This document shows positions 37,473 to 50,064 of a stretch of 64,000 nucleotides of DNA, one piece after another. The notes below the pieces were generated by a model. It did no database searches and had not been told where the DNA came from. It saw only the letters and a list, made by a program, of their open reading frames with translations. Each line of letters begins with the position of its first letter. Position 1 is the stretch's first letter. A program made the position numbers and the translations under genes. Source of the DNA: Lagopus muta (taxonomy: Eukaryota; Chordata; Aves; Galliformes; Phasianidae); assembly GCF_023343835.1 (NCBI RefSeq), contig NC_064437.1, forward strand, positions 19,277,501-19,341,500. Direction: 5' to 3'.

Positions 37473-38607
37473 CCAGAATAACTTGAATTCCTTAAGTTGG
37501 ATATTTTGGAAATTCTCACCTTAAAATGCTCTGAAATTAGTCATCCAAAATTTCAGGGAGTAAACAGAAATTGCATAAGTTTGCGTATTGCAGCTCGGGG
37601 ATTCCGAAATGAATTGCAGTTCTAACTTCATAAAGCATTCTTAAAAGGATTACAATATTGGATGAAGTAATCAGATGTGAAATGAAGATCCAAGATTTCA
37701 GCATAGACACGAAAAGAGATTTGGGGTAATGAAATTTTTTAGGTAAAATAGCTCACATGAAAATCACCAACAATTGCAATATACTGGAGCACAATCAAAT
37801 AGAAGAGAAACCCTATGAGACAGTTTGGAAATTCCCCTTGTAGGCCAGGGCTATGGCTAGCACGTGACCAAGGTCTACAATCCTTCGGGCAAAGAAGATG
37901 CTCCTCTGAAGTGTAAAACAGTAAATATGCACTAAAGTTTTAGGTGTTCAAAAGAAAAGTATTAAAAACAGAGGAAATCAAGAGTCACAGTATAGGCATG
38001 AGAGGCTTTTTTTTCTATTCTAACAATAACCACTTAACAGTATTAACAATCACAATACCCAGATTCACTTCTTCAAGCACATCAAGTACAAGAACACACC
38101 AAAGAATAGGAGAGAAAAGAAAGATAATTTAAATGCATCTTGCTATGGATCCTGAAATAAATGTGACTTCAAAATCAAAAACCATAAACATCACAACAGA
38201 TAGCTATTCAGTCAACTGGAGTAAAGGTGTTTACTGACTGTATCTCTCTTTGATGCATTTGTTACAGTAAACTTTGGGCTTTAGTCAAGGAGGTACAACA
38301 GGCAGCTGAGGTTTAGGATCCCTGAGCTAACAGCGATTACACACCTGCAGAAAAGAACTGTGGAGTCCAGATTACAACAGGAACCATGCGCTCGGATATT
38401 TACTCAATCTACTGACTACAGCAGGCATTCTTAGACTCCACCACTTATTTTGAAGAGATGTTTGACTATTCTCATTGTTGCACTGCCTATGTAGTGTCTA
38501 TGCAGAAGCCAGTGCAGACTACGGCTCAACAAAATTAATTTGACTTTCCTTTGCACTGTTATGTGGGATTCAGCTCCTCTGTATAAGCAGCATGGTGTTA
38601 TTACAGC
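37473..38607. other. AT-rich unique DNA, no gene seen
   Basis: No recognised gene or transposon. The stretch at 37800-37920 is relatively GC-rich but unassigned. Confidence 0.55.
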
Positions 38608-38633
38608 TTTTTTTTTTTTTTTTTTTTTTTTTT
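38608..38633. repeat. Poly(T) run of 26
   Basis: A pure T homopolymer followed by AAGTTATAACATTATTAAG. No retroelement recognised on either side. Confidence 0.93.
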
Positions 38634-39228
38634 AAGTTATAACATTATTAAGTTTAACACAGTGAAGAACACAGCATTTCAAAGAAACCAGAAGTTGGCC
38701 AATATCGTGAGAAGGAAATAAAGTGAAGTAAGGTGTGATTTACAAGCCCTGACACTAGATGGTAAAATAGGTTAAGTCTTTTCAAGTGGAAAGAATATGT
38801 ATTCCTATTGGTTGAATTTTAGCTCTCCCCTTCTAAAATTATTTCTATTTTTTATCTTTTCTTGCAAGAAAAATTAAGCTTTATGAAATTAAATACCTGA
38901 GCATATAGTCCGAGGACAATGACACAGTTTCACTCTTCCCTTGCCTTCACACTTTGATACAGTTTCCAGAGCTGAGAATATACTGGCAACAAATTATTCT
39001 CTTGTGACTTAATTTCTGATTAGAAATCGTATTTTGTCATGAAGCAAACACAGGCAAGTCAGAAAACAGTAGAATTGGGCTTGTTGAAGCTTGCAGACAC
39101 ATTTTTATCTATTTTTATATGTTGTCTTGTCCCAAACTAACTATGCTGTAAACTCTTACCCAGAGATTTTAGCTTTATTTTTGCAGCTTATTAATGTGCA
39201 ACAAAAGCAAAAATATTGGGAGACCTGG

Positions 39229-39251
39229 AAAAAAAAAAAAGAAAAAAAAAA
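39229..39251. repeat. Poly(A) run interrupted once by G
   Basis: Twelve A, one G and ten A. Confidence 0.9.
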
Positions 39252-40781
39252 GTGTGTCTTCTAGATTGAGACTGTGTTATAAATGCAGGTAAGAACAAAA
39301 GTGCCAATAAAACAAAAAGGTATCAGTGGTAGAAACAAAAACGTGGAAATATTTCTATTATTTGATTACATTTAGTCACAACCACAGCTTAAAGGGAAAA
39401 TGGACAAATGTCTAATTGCACACTTTCTTTTGCTCTTGTTTTATTTATTTTGGTTGGTTACCTATATTGCAGGTATGATTTTGATATGTCAAAAAACATC
39501 TTTAGTAAGGGAGTGGAGTTTTCCTTACTGTAACTTAGGTGGTAGATAAACAGGTAACAGGGACAATTTCATTAGATCACATATCTCAAAGAAGGGACAC
39601 TTTCAAATATGCCAAAGGGACACTGCCAAATATTTATTACCATTAGTCAAACTACAGTACAAGCACACTGGAGAGTGCAATAAAATACAAGAATAAATCC
39701 CTGAAGGTAAAAAAGCATAAAGAAAATAAATGCCGAACAATTACAATAGGACTTTAACAACTTTAACTAGCAAATCTGTATTTCTTCCATGGCAACAAAT
39801 ATTTTAGTGTCCTACAACATCACCACATTTGATGCTACTGTTAACTGGAAAGGCATGTAAATGGTTAATAGAGATAAGTCATGTACCTTGATACAGATGT
39901 TTTCATGTTTTTAAACAGGAATACTGTGATTTGAGATATATTTAATTTAATTAAAAAATCCTTTAAGAGACAGATACTGATTAAATCTATGGTCTTCCAT
40001 CTTGTTCTTCATCCCTCTTTCAGAAAATTTTCTCCTATATTTCTGACCTGCTTAGACACAGATTTACTGACACAAATACTTCAGTTTCATGATTTGTGAT
40101 TCAAAAACAAAAGGAATCTTAACTCAATTACATTTTCCTTTTTGAAAATAATGAAGTTATTATCATACATTTATGAATTACATTCATATTCACAGTAATT
40201 TTTCTGTGTACTAGCTGTATGCAAATGCATGCCATTGTGGCTAGCATCTCAATATTCTTCAGACATCTTGCATTAGCCCATATTTTGTTCTGCCAAAATC
40301 ACTAATCATGTCTCAATACAAAATAATGAAATCAAAATGTATTATTTTGTGAATCATTAGACTAAAATAATTCTAGTTCTCTTAAATCCATTTATAATTG
40401 AATTCATGAGCATGCTTCAAGTTTCCTTCAACAGCAAGTTAACAAAACAATGATCCCTGACATCAGAAAACACTTCAAACAGAAATTTTCTCTTTAAATA
40501 ATCCCTCTCAATACAAGGGACCGGAGCCATGGAAACTAACACATGTGCTCTACAGAGGTTTATACGTACTAAAAGAGAGACAAAAAAATCTTTCATTATG
40601 TGAAAACTGTATGATCATCCATCTCTCTCATTTGTATAGAATATTCTGATAGAAATACCACATTTGTTTACCCTTGAAGAGAAAATATTCTGATGTTTCA
40701 TACTGCTCAGTTGTGTTAAAAATTTACATTAAGGAAATTCTAAAAATGTCAAAGAAAGCTTTTATGGGTGAAATACGCATT

Positions 40782-40800
40782 TTGTTGTTGTTGTTGTTGC
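40782..40800. repeat. (TTG)n microsatellite
   Basis: About six TTG units that pass into TGCTGCTG. Confidence 0.9.
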
Positions 40801-40871
40801 TGCTGTTTCCAAGTCAAATATATCCTTAAAAATATTTACTTCATGAGAATAACATGCCATAGGAATAAACT

Positions 40872-40872
<1 letters not shown>

Positions 40873-40905
<33 letters not shown>
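40873..40905. repeat. Poly(A) run of 33
   Basis: A pure A homopolymer preceded by AATAAACTC. The AATAAA-like hexamer just upstream hints at a retrocopied 3' end, but the upstream sequence is not recognised and a chance origin is equally possible in AT-rich DNA. Confidence 0.93.
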
Positions 40906-40909
<4 letters not shown>

Positions 40910-41222
40910 TAGAACAGCATTAGAACTGAGTTCCTTTAAGCTGAAATTGTTCCTTAAACATAATATTCATCAAGACATTTTTCTTTGAATATGTAGAATG
41001 TCACAATGTCACAAGAAAGCTCCTGTGCCTTCCTAAACTTTTTTGAAACAGTGCATCACATTCTGTAATGACCATTTCAATCCAGGAAGTCGAAATAATT
41101 CTAAAGTCCATATTCATGAAGCAAAACCATAAGTTCAGAGAATTTCCCACATGAGAAAGCAAGCAGCTTGGTCTCTGGTACATGAATAAAATCCGACAAA
41201 GATAGGAAGTTGAAATTATGAC

Positions 41223-41485
41223 ATTCATAGAATAGCTTGGGTTGGACCCCAAGGATCATCAAAACACAACCCCCTCACCCCAAAGAGAGCTCACAATCCT
41301 CCAGATCTGGTACTAGACCAGGTTGCTTAGGCTTCCATCCAATCCAGCCTTGAAACCTCCAGGGACAGAGCATCCACAACCCCTCTGGGCATCCTGTTCC
41401 AGCAGCTCACCACTCCCTCTGTGAAAAACTTCCCATTGACATTCAGTCTAAACCTTCTCCCCATTCACTTTAGGGATCAAAACCA
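41223..41485 (-). mobile_element. CR1 LINE, 3' end, reverse orientation
   Basis: The plus strand is the reverse complement of a CR1 3' terminus. It opens with TTCATAGAATAGCTTGGGTT (matching the CATAGAAT-CTTGGGTTGGA terminal block of CR1), then AAGGATCATC, CTAGACCAGGTTGCT, CCATCCAATCCAGCCTTGAA, CACCTCCAGGGA-like CCTCCAGGGACAG, GCATCCACAACC, CTGGGCATCCTGTTCCAG, and CACTCCCTCTGTGAAAAACT. The order matches CR1 end to end. The copy is 5'-truncated about 260 bases from its 3' end and carries many substitutions plus small indels (for example near 41250-41300). It retains no coding capacity. The left boundary is the 3' tip; the right boundary is approximate. Confidence 0.93.
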
Positions 41486-42699
41486 ATATAACACATCAGA
41501 TTAATCAGTTTAATGATTATCTATATTTTTTCAATTTATGAAATTTTCAGTTCCAAAAATACCAGTTTAGATAAATCACTTCATTAGCAGGGAGAAAAAT
41601 TAAGACTTTTTAATTTATTTCTGAGGTTTAGTGCTCTCAAAATAGACTTAACTCTGAAATGCATTACAAATATTGCTATTTCAGAAATTCAGATACAGTA
41701 AACTGCCTACAGTTCACAGTACAAATAAGGCAAGGGCAAAAATTAGACTCGCCTTAGGTTTTTTGTCTTCGCTCCTGACATCTGTAACTTAGAAATGACA
41801 GAAACGCAATTTCCCTGCCTCTTTATCACAGCGTTAATTGAATTCATACACTAAATTCATACATTATATTAACAAAGCCATCTCGGTGTTTGTTTTCATT
41901 TCCAGATCAATACAGAAAATCTTATTTAACTATTACTGAAACAGTATCCTGCAAAATAATGACATGCCTTCTTCGAATCTATCAGACCCATGTTCTTCAA
42001 AGACAGACATGAGGGTCGAAGTTGTGTATTTCAATCATTCAGCAGTCAAGGAAAAGACTTGAGATTACTTATAGAGCACGCAGATGTTGTTCTCTTACAA
42101 GTTACAAGAAATATTACAGCAAATGTTTCATACTGTTATAAAACAGTATTTAACTTCTCCATCACCCAGACCCCAAAGTAATCCTTTTTGTGAACAAAAT
42201 TATTGGCTTGGACTTTTAAGAAAGGGTGCATCATGGTCCAAGTTCTGAAAATGAAATTTTTAAGTCAGACAGAGCTCTGGCATCTGATTTTGAGTTTTCT
42301 TCAGTTGTTCTTCATTCTGAATGACTAATAGTTTTATGTGGTTGCAGTTGTTGAATTTAGTTTTGCCTCAGTGCTGTTACAGGAGATGAGGAAGAAAAGG
42401 TAAAGCTCACACTAGTGGGACTGCAATGTGAAAAAATCCGTTTTGACCCAGATCAACTAACTGAACTCATAAGTTTCATGAAGTACAATAGTGGACTAAG
42501 GGGAGGGGTGGAAGCTCACCTTCACAACATCTCTGAAGCAAACCAGAAATTGATGTGGCACTGTCAATAAGTATTAGGATTATAAAAACAGGAGAGACTC
42601 TTTGCTCACTCTCTTAGGGCTGTTAATGCCCTGCAATCTAGTCCTCAGAAGCTTTATGAGGAAAAGGAGTCTAAATCTAAAAATATAGTCCTGAAAACA
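41486..42699. other. AT-rich unique DNA, no gene seen
   Basis: No recognised frame, transposon or RNA gene. Confidence 0.6.
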
Positions 42700-42850
42700 A
42701 TTTTATTTATTTATTTATTTATCTTGGTGAAATATTTAGAGAAAAAGAAAACAACCAAACAACAAAACAAAACAAAAACAAAAACAAAAAAAAAAAAAAA
42801 GAAAAAAAAGAAAACCACCTCAAACAAACAAGAAACCACAAGTAAAACAA
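42700..42850. repeat. (TTTA)n followed by A-rich (CAAAA)n simple sequence
   Basis: A short (TTTA)n at 42700-42721 is followed by an A-rich tract (about 42741-42850) made of irregular CAAA and CAAAA units and A runs. The 103-codon frame that starts at 42724 is mostly lysine, threonine and glutamine from this tract and is not a gene. Confidence 0.9.
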
Positions 42851-43249
42851 ACAGCAACAACCTGCCCACCTACCCATCCTCTACAAATACACACAGCCAA
42901 GAAACCCAGGTCCCAGCAGTTCTGACTGCTTCAAAACTAAGAGATGTGGCAGATGTTAAATTATTAAGTAAGAAGCAAGGACAAGATCAGCCACATATAG
43001 TATTAGATTTAGAACAGCAGTCAGCCATCCTGTAAGAATAGCTTTTGATAACTAATAACCCCTATGTGAAAGGCTCCTTATCCAATTACAATTCTGTTTT
43101 GCCTTCTCTTCTTTCATGTGTTTCAGAGTTCAGAAAGCAATTTTCATAGGCAACAGGAATATTCCAGAAAGTTTCACTTATCAAATGAATGCTGATAAGT
43201 TATTTTTCTGCCCTACTGGATGCCTAAAACTAGGCATCAATCTGAGAGC

Positions 43250-43268
43250 AAAAAAAAAAAAAAAAAAA
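43250..43268. repeat. Poly(A) run of 19
   Basis: A pure A homopolymer on the plus strand. Confidence 0.9.
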
Positions 43269-43392
43269 TCAGACTGAAGTTCATTATATTCAAGATATTA
43301 GCATCAAAAATCCAACATGCTGTTACAAAGAATGTGCTGTAATATTTAAAATTAATATTATTTCCTTGCAGATATAAACTTTTCCTTCCCAA

Positions 43393-43416
43393 ATTTCTAT
43401 ATTTCTATATTTCTAT
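43393..43416. repeat. Three tandem copies of ATTTCTAT
   Basis: Perfect 8-bp units repeated three times. Confidence 0.92.
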
Positions 43417-44116
43417 AGACAGAAGAAATGGACAAAGTTTTCAAAGCCACAGGACAATAAATAAATAAATGTGTAAAAATAAAAATCTGCTGAAGTAAAT
43501 TAAAAACCATAATTTTTTTCTCGAGGAGAACAAGTGAGCATTTAGCATGGTAATACACACTTTCGGTGCTTGTGGTGAAAAGTTGAGATACATGCTAGCT
43601 TTTTGCCTTTCTTTACCTTTGGCTAAAATCATGTTTTGCCACTCCAGCTGCAAGCAGCTGCGGAACTGAAGTCTGCTGCTGAAACAGCAGTCCAGCATAC
43701 TGCCAGCAGAACTGCTGCAGGCTGTCAGCATCACCACAAGGGGAATCAAAATCCATATGCTTACAGCAGCACCAGCTTTCAGAGGTACCCTGAGCATGTT
43801 TTTATTCAGGAAAAAATGCACATATGCCTGCATATACTTCATTTTCACATGGGAAAGGATAGTCTATTATTTCATATATTCTTTCCTGTAGTTTAATTTA
43901 ACCAAATAATATGATTTGTTGGGTGCTTTTCAAGGTGAGACTGAATGCTTCATTTAATGAAAAACAAATGAAAATTCCAGCTAATGTGTTATAGATTGCA
44001 AATAATTTGTACCTTTATCAGAATACAGAATTTAAACAGTGCTTAGATCAAATCTCCCCATTATTCAATCACCTTGTCAAGTGGGAATATAAAAACGAGG
44101 GGAAAAAAGTGCGATT

Positions 44117-44147
44117 GTGACTATTATAGTCACTGTCAATACAGTGA
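44117..44147. repeat. Two overlapping perfect inverted repeats
   Basis: GTGACTA-TTA-TAGTCAC (44117-44133) overlaps TCACTGT-CAAT-ACAGTGA (44130-44147). The shared TCAC can pair left or right, so a transcript could switch between two hairpins. Short arms make chance possible. Confidence 0.85.
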
Positions 44148-45861
44148 TGAGATTTTATTGACAGAATATACACGTCTAAGGAGATGAGGTACATTTACAT
44201 TCATGTCTCCTCCCATTTTTGCAATATATTTCACATAAATATTGATTCAAAAGGAAAATTAGTGAGACTCATAAAGGATTGAACCACTTTCTAGTGAAAA
44301 TCTGTAATAAGCAAGACATTTCTGTAGGAAGTGCGAGCCAGGTCAGCAAAGCTGAAATCAGTGGGACTCTAATGATCACACAAGAAGATGGCCCAGAATA
44401 AAACTCTTAAAAGAACTTTAAGAAAGAGAATAGTAAAGTCTGCACTTTTTCTCACAAATACCCAGGTCAACTCTCATTATCTTAAAGTGGAAAAGCTATA
44501 TTGTCAGAGTACAAGAAAACTATAAACCTTCCACATCATCTTGGTAAGACTTCAAACAATGAAATGGTAGTATAAAGCCATTAAGTCAATAGATTCAGAA
44601 GAAACACACTAAGGTACATGCAAATTATAGTTTAATCTACACAAGTGTCTGTGTAAGCTTGCAAAATACATATTTTTCTTTGATTGCTCAGAGATAAAAG
44701 CAGAAATGCATCCTCTGGGATTCTGTTTAAGAGACTTGTCTTGAAAATTATTTGATAGAATCAGACAATATATATATGTAATTTATACCACTGACATTTG
44801 CAAAAATCACACTTAAATGTTTTTCCTCCAAGTAAAACAGGGGAAACAAAGCAATGGTTTGGATACTAAACAGAAACTTTAACTTTTAAACTCTCTGTAA
44901 TAAAACCATTCTTATTAAATGTAAGGAAAACAATTTGTGCATGCTTTTTAGGAAACAAATCAGCATCTCCTGAGCCTCACACTTACAAGGAGCAGATCAG
45001 GGTAATGCCATCATGGGCAAGGAGGAGTTGCTTATACAAGCCCCAGCTCTGACTCCAAGTGTCTGAGAGACACCTAATAAAATCCACACCAGGGTACCAA
45101 GGAAAGGTATTGGCATATATGCTGCAGTAAAGCCAGTGCTGAAGTCTCCAGGTTTCACAACCCAGCAGAGTGTTGCCTCTCACATTAAGTCAGCTGCAGG
45201 GCAAACCAGTTGTATGAATTTCTATGCACACCTTTGTAAAAATCCACCATTCGATTTCCCTTTCATATTTCCCTTAACTTCCCTTTCCTGGGAGCCTGGC
45301 CCTGGTCATTCTGCTTCACCCACAAACATGTTCATGTATTCTGCCCTGTCATTCCCTCCTCAGCACTGCCAGTCTCTGGATGAAGCATGTTTAAATGCCA
45401 GTGACATGTGTCAGTAACTGAACCCAGACTTGAAAAGTGTTTCTTCTACAAAGAAACTATGTTCAACAAAACAAAATGAATATGAAGGACACGCTGGACA
45501 ATACAGGCTGCACAGTATACTTACATTGATACAATTTAAATATCTTGTAGGGTTTTATCCTGTTACCACAAATTTGGAATGTTTTTCACAAAAATAAATA
45601 ACCAAGCAAATAAATAATTAGTGCTACAGGAGAATTCACAGAGCTGCTTACAATATGTATACTCTATATTATATCTTATATATGCCTTCTTGATACAGAC
45701 AGCATGCAGAGATGCTACTTTTTCAAAAAGAAGCAAGTGCAAATCTAAGTGTGAGAAAAGAACTAAGTCAAATACATAGGGCACAATAACAAGAGTGAAT
45801 TATGCTGGATCCCTTATGTCCACTTTTCCACCTCCTGTTCAAGTCAAAGTATTAAAAATTT

Positions 45862-45865
<4 letters not shown>

Positions 45866-45905
<40 letters not shown>
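45866..45905. repeat. Poly(T) run of 40
   Basis: The longest homopolymer of the window. Read on the minus strand it is a 40-nt A tail directly after a relatively GC-rich sequence (about 45906-46080), the arrangement expected of a retrocopied transcript. Confidence 0.95.
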
Positions 45906-45909
<4 letters not shown>

Positions 45910-47405
45910 AGAAGAACTGAAGATAGAGGACAAAGTGTGGCTGTGTTGTAACTTTGCAGGTAGGGTTGGGTACAGATATCTCCAAACAAGGGGAATTCCT
46001 TGCCCCATCTAATATCCCTGATCTTTAAATGCTCCAAGCACCTCTTGTAACCCTGCTGAGCTGAACACACCGCTGCACAACCCAGTTAATTATTTTTCTG
46101 CTCTGAAGTAAATAATTGATGGATGCCACAGAAAGGCAATATATACTTGCTACCACAAAAACCTCTTATCCCCTGTGAAAACACCACCGCAAGGTCTGCC
46201 ATGCCCCACTAACACTCAGGGATATTTGAAATCTTGAGGAAACTTGAGTGGTTGATAATACAAATGGCAAGTTATGAACAGTGCAAGCAGCTACTCAAAA
46301 TTCAAGTATCTATTTCCAGACTCTTGCCTTTACTTTCTAAGGAGCAGAAAATGAACCCCTAGTTTTACTGTCTCCTTCAATTTTTTATTTTTTTTTTAAT
46401 ATGATTTTCCTGCTTTTCTTTTTTCCTTTTTTTTTCTGCTGCAATTATTATTTCTTTGAGGCTAACTGCAGCTGAAGTTGCAACATCTGACAAAACAAAT
46501 GATGGACCAAAGTACATCAATGGGGTTTTAGATCATGTGAACACATATTCCCTTTTATAGCCATGGAGATACACGACACTGCAGAGTTTCTTTGATTGAA
46601 TAGTCTGGGAATTTTTCAAAATAGAAGAATCAAGAGAATCTAAATCTGAATTTTAGCCAGTTCATCTGATCTATTTTGTCTCCATGCTACATACAGCTGA
46701 CACAAAACAAAATCTGGTTTATGACTCCACAGAACTTCATGGAGAAACAAGTAAATTAGAAAAATACTGACTTTCTTGGTACTTTTTATCCTGACAAAAA
46801 AAATACAGCAGTAGAAGAGATCAAAATAGACATCTGCATCATTTAGATATCCATTTCTTCTGTTTCCGTATGCCATACTTAGCATTTTATTGCCTGTCAT
46901 TTTTCCTAGTTCTACATAGTTGTCTTTCATAAAGAACATAAATCACTCAGGAACTTCTCTGTAACTTCAGCTTACTGAGGAGGCCTATCATCAATCATAA
47001 TTAACGACTCGCCATGAGCAGTAGTGTGCCTTCAAGTGCTACTCATATTTCCGAAGTCATAGGCAAAGACTAGCTAAGTTTGGATACTGAAAGCCAAGAG
47101 AGAAATATAAGAAGAGATATAAACTATAAACCTTCTTCAGTCTTCAGAATACATGTGTTACTTCAGCTGTCTAGCATTAGTGATTATCATCTATGACATA
47201 TAAAAGGATAATATATTTTGTCTTCCTTAGTAAGTCTCCATTTCCCAGGAAGAGAACAGAGGAACTACTACTATCAGAGATGACAAGTCAATTACCAAAA
47301 TTAGCAAAAGCGAACAGATTTCACAGACTACACAGACTAACACTCTCTATTTACAACACACTGCCGTACTGGAATGAGCTGAACAATGAAAGACGGCAAA
47401 TCTGC

Positions 47406-47447
47406 TAAAAATAAATAAATACAATAAAAATAAATAAAATAAAATAG
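47406..47447. repeat. (AAATA)n-type simple repeat
   Basis: Irregular AAATA and AATA units interrupted once by C. Confidence 0.88.
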
Positions 47448-48222
47448 AAACTTGCTTTACTTGTTCTTCTTTGGAACATGTGATGTATTTCTGAAATACA
47501 ATGGCTGTGTTCCAAAAGCCATAATCAGCTCTGCACTACAAGTTAGGCAGGTGATATTTTTTCCCTTTGAAAAAAAATCCAGTAGATATTTTTCTGTTAA
47601 CAGTGTGTTTTTCTCAAAAACAAAGAGCTGGATTCTACCTATCCAAACTCGTGCTTTCTGCTTTAATCCCTTCTTCCAAAAAATACCACTAGTGCCTTAA
47701 GTCTCCCTTATAAAACCATTATAAACAATGGATAATAGCATTTAGCTAAAACTAGCAGAAGATTCTAAATCAGATCTCTCTAGGAAGCAGAGTCTATTTT
47801 CAAATTATAGTTATTCACATTCTAACAATAACTCATAAAGGAAACTGTAAAGAACTACCACCTCTTCCAATCTGAACTTCATCTCAATCTACCATAACTT
47901 TTTTCATGAGCATTCTTTTTTTCATGATGAAATTCCACCCTCATCAGGAAAAGCTTGCAGGTCATGCAGTGAGAAGCTCCATACTACAGCTAAGTGTTCT
48001 GAACAGAGGTGAGAAAAAATCCTACTGTCTCTTCCATACATAATGGATATGCATCCTATATTTCACAATCCTATGATCCTGAATTTGTCTATAAAAATAC
48101 ATTGTTGTTGTTGCTATTTTTTAACTGAACTTCAGTTTTTTTCCTAGTTGTATAAGAAGAATTTTAAACAACAAACAGATATTCAGTTAATATATACTAT
48201 GGTCACAATTCATTTTGAAAAA

Positions 48223-48241
48223 ACAACCAACCAACCAACCA
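48223..48241. repeat. (CCAA)n microsatellite
   Basis: About four CCAA units following an A run. Confidence 0.88.
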
Positions 48242-48583
48242 GAACAGGCAGGTTGCACATACATAAATGCATTGGACTAGCAATATTTCTCAAATTGCTT
48301 GGCTATCCCAGTTCAACATAGTTCTTCAGGCATATTATAATAGCAGTATCCAGTTTATCATCCTACAGTAGAACCATCATTAAATGTTTTTTATTGCCCA
48401 GTTTATTGTTCTTTTCAGCACAATAACAAGCAGAGAGTGAAGTGCAAGTACTGCTGGAAGAAAAAAAACAACAACAACACACAAATAAAGTCCACTTGTA
48501 TCACACAATCAAAACTTCATTCTAACCACACATCACTGCAGCATTAAAATAGACACAATAAATACACCATAACTTTCTCTTAG

Positions 48584-48637
48584 ACAAAAACAAAACAAAA
48601 CAAAACAAAAACAAACAAAAAAAAAAGCAAAAAAACT
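48584..48637. repeat. A-rich (CAAAA)n simple repeat
   Basis: Five or so CAAAA units pass into CAAACAAAA and A runs. Confidence 0.92.
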
Positions 48638-49969
48638 ACAGCATTATAAAATGTCGTGCTTGTTAGGGTGATAGCATAGAAAGTATTATTTCAAAGCACC
48701 AACGAATAGTGTGTCTAATGATTAAGTCTCTGTTTGGAAATTGAAATACAAAAGTTACCTGCTCATCTAGAATGATTTGCTCCCTGCCCTGATCCATGGG
48801 TCGTTGTTAACCTTTCTCTTACATTCCTCGGGATTTGGGATCTGCCCCTTATCTGTCAGTTGCTTGTTCAGTCTGATACTGCTCACTGCTGCTAAGTATT
48901 CTTGCTTTTAAGTCTGTAGAATCAATGGTGCTGAGAACTAGCCTCTTTGTGTATCTGTTTGTGATCTGTACAGTAATTTTTCCTAAATCCCTGTTAATTA
49001 CGTCTGTTCTTTTTCATTAAAGAGAATAGAGTGATAGAGGTAACTGTGACCAGAAGGCAGTATAGCTCCACTGCTAAACAGGAAAGTGATGATTATAAAG
49101 CAAAGTAATACACATAAAATATTTTGTCCTAAAGTGACTCTAAAGAAGCTGGAAACTGAAAACTAAAAACCTGCTTTAACTATAATTTAAGCACCTTGTC
49201 TATGGAAGCTGGATGACCCAGTCCCAACTGCTTTATTTTGCTTTTTTATATAAATAGCTATGGATAAATGCCTATATGCATATGCATTAGCAATATCTAA
49301 ATTGATTTGTTTCAGTAAGTGGGGAACAAAACTAAAAAACAAACAAAATCCAACTGTCCATAGTGCAAATGGGGAGATTCAAAAGATTCAGATTGCACAT
49401 TCTGGAGCCAAATTCATAACCAGGGGAATAATAAAGTAAACAGAAAACAGACCAAAGATCCTCACAGTAGAATCCTCAGCTGTAATAAACAAAACTCTAA
49501 GTTACTCCATGCACTGATCTGGCTGCTATTTTGGCACGCTGGTGTCTATTACCAAACCACTACAGTGAGTTTCAACAGAAGACAATGGAAACTAGGTGAC
49601 AAAACATGAAAATAATTTAAGAGCAATTACAAAGAGTCCTACATATGCCAGTTCTTCTCTTACTTTTAAAATCAGTTCACCTATCTTTAGCAAGATACCT
49701 CACAAGTGACAGAAAACATAGCCAAAATCTTGCCAGGCACTAAGTAGCTGTGTCTTAGATTGTACTGTTTACAAATCTGTAATAACATTTCTTCCATCTG
49801 TTCTGCAGTTTCCATCTATATTCTCAATTTACAAAATGAAATAAGTAGCTTACAAATTTATTCCAAAAGTTCTTTCAAAGTGATCTTCCAGCATATTGGT
49901 TATAACAAATAACAGACTAAAATTTGGACAAACATTTGTTTACATTTTCAAATGAAGTGAAAGGGTTAG
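48638..49969. other. AT-rich unique DNA, no gene seen
   Basis: The segment 48780-48910 is somewhat GC-richer but unassigned. Nothing else stands out. Confidence 0.6.
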
Positions 49970-50064
49970 TTTGTGTGTGTGGGGGGGGGGGGGGGGGGAG
50001 GGAGGGGGGGAGGGAGGGAGGGAGGGGGGGGAGTAGGGAGGGAAGGAGGAGGAAAGAGAAAGAA
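49970..50064 (+). repeat. (GT)n followed by an 18-G run and a G-rich purine island
   Basis: A short GTGTGTGT passes into 18 consecutive G (49981-49998), then repeated GGGAGG, GGGGGG and GAGGGAGG blocks to about 50055 and a purine-rich tail. There are far more than four G runs of three or longer with short A-containing loops, which satisfies the usual G-quadruplex pattern on the plus strand. The 71-codon frame over it is glycine/arginine low-complexity and not a gene. Confidence 0.95.

Larger units (their letters stand above)
38634..41222. other. AT-rich unique DNA with A-rich simple repeats
   Basis: Contains an A-rich run at 39229-39251 broken by a single G, a (TTG)n tract at 40782-40800 and a 33-nt A run at 40873-40905. 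No gene recognised. The minus-strand 83-codon frame at 41001-41252 begins inside the adjacent CR1 remnant. Confidence 0.6.
42851..45865. other. AT-rich unique DNA, no gene seen
   Basis: Contains a 19-nt A run (43250-43268), three copies of ATTTCTAT (43393-43416), two overlapping perfect hairpins (44117-44147) and the longest open frame of the window (minus strand 43441-43848, 135 codons), which I do not recognise and do not accept as a gene. A 93-codon plus frame at 45136-45417 is also unrecognised. Confidence 0.55.
45906..48583. other. Mostly AT-rich unique DNA, possible retrocopy at its left end
   Basis: The stretch 45906-46080 adjoins the 40-nt T run and is open for about 50 non-lysine codons on the minus strand. 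T-rich patches lie at about 46381-46434 and (AAATA)n at 47406-47447. A 71-codon frame at 47193-47408 ends just before the AAATA tract. (CCAA)n occurs at 48223-48241. No product is recognised. Confidence 0.5.

Noticed and set aside
42724..43035. 103-codon lysine-rich frame
   Set aside because: It is a translation of an A-rich simple repeat.
43441..43848. Longest open frame of the window (135 codons, minus strand)
   Set aside because: It has hydrophobic patches but no recognised family, no splice or promoter context and a start inside ordinary AT-rich DNA. A frame of this length is expected by chance in 64 kb read in six frames.
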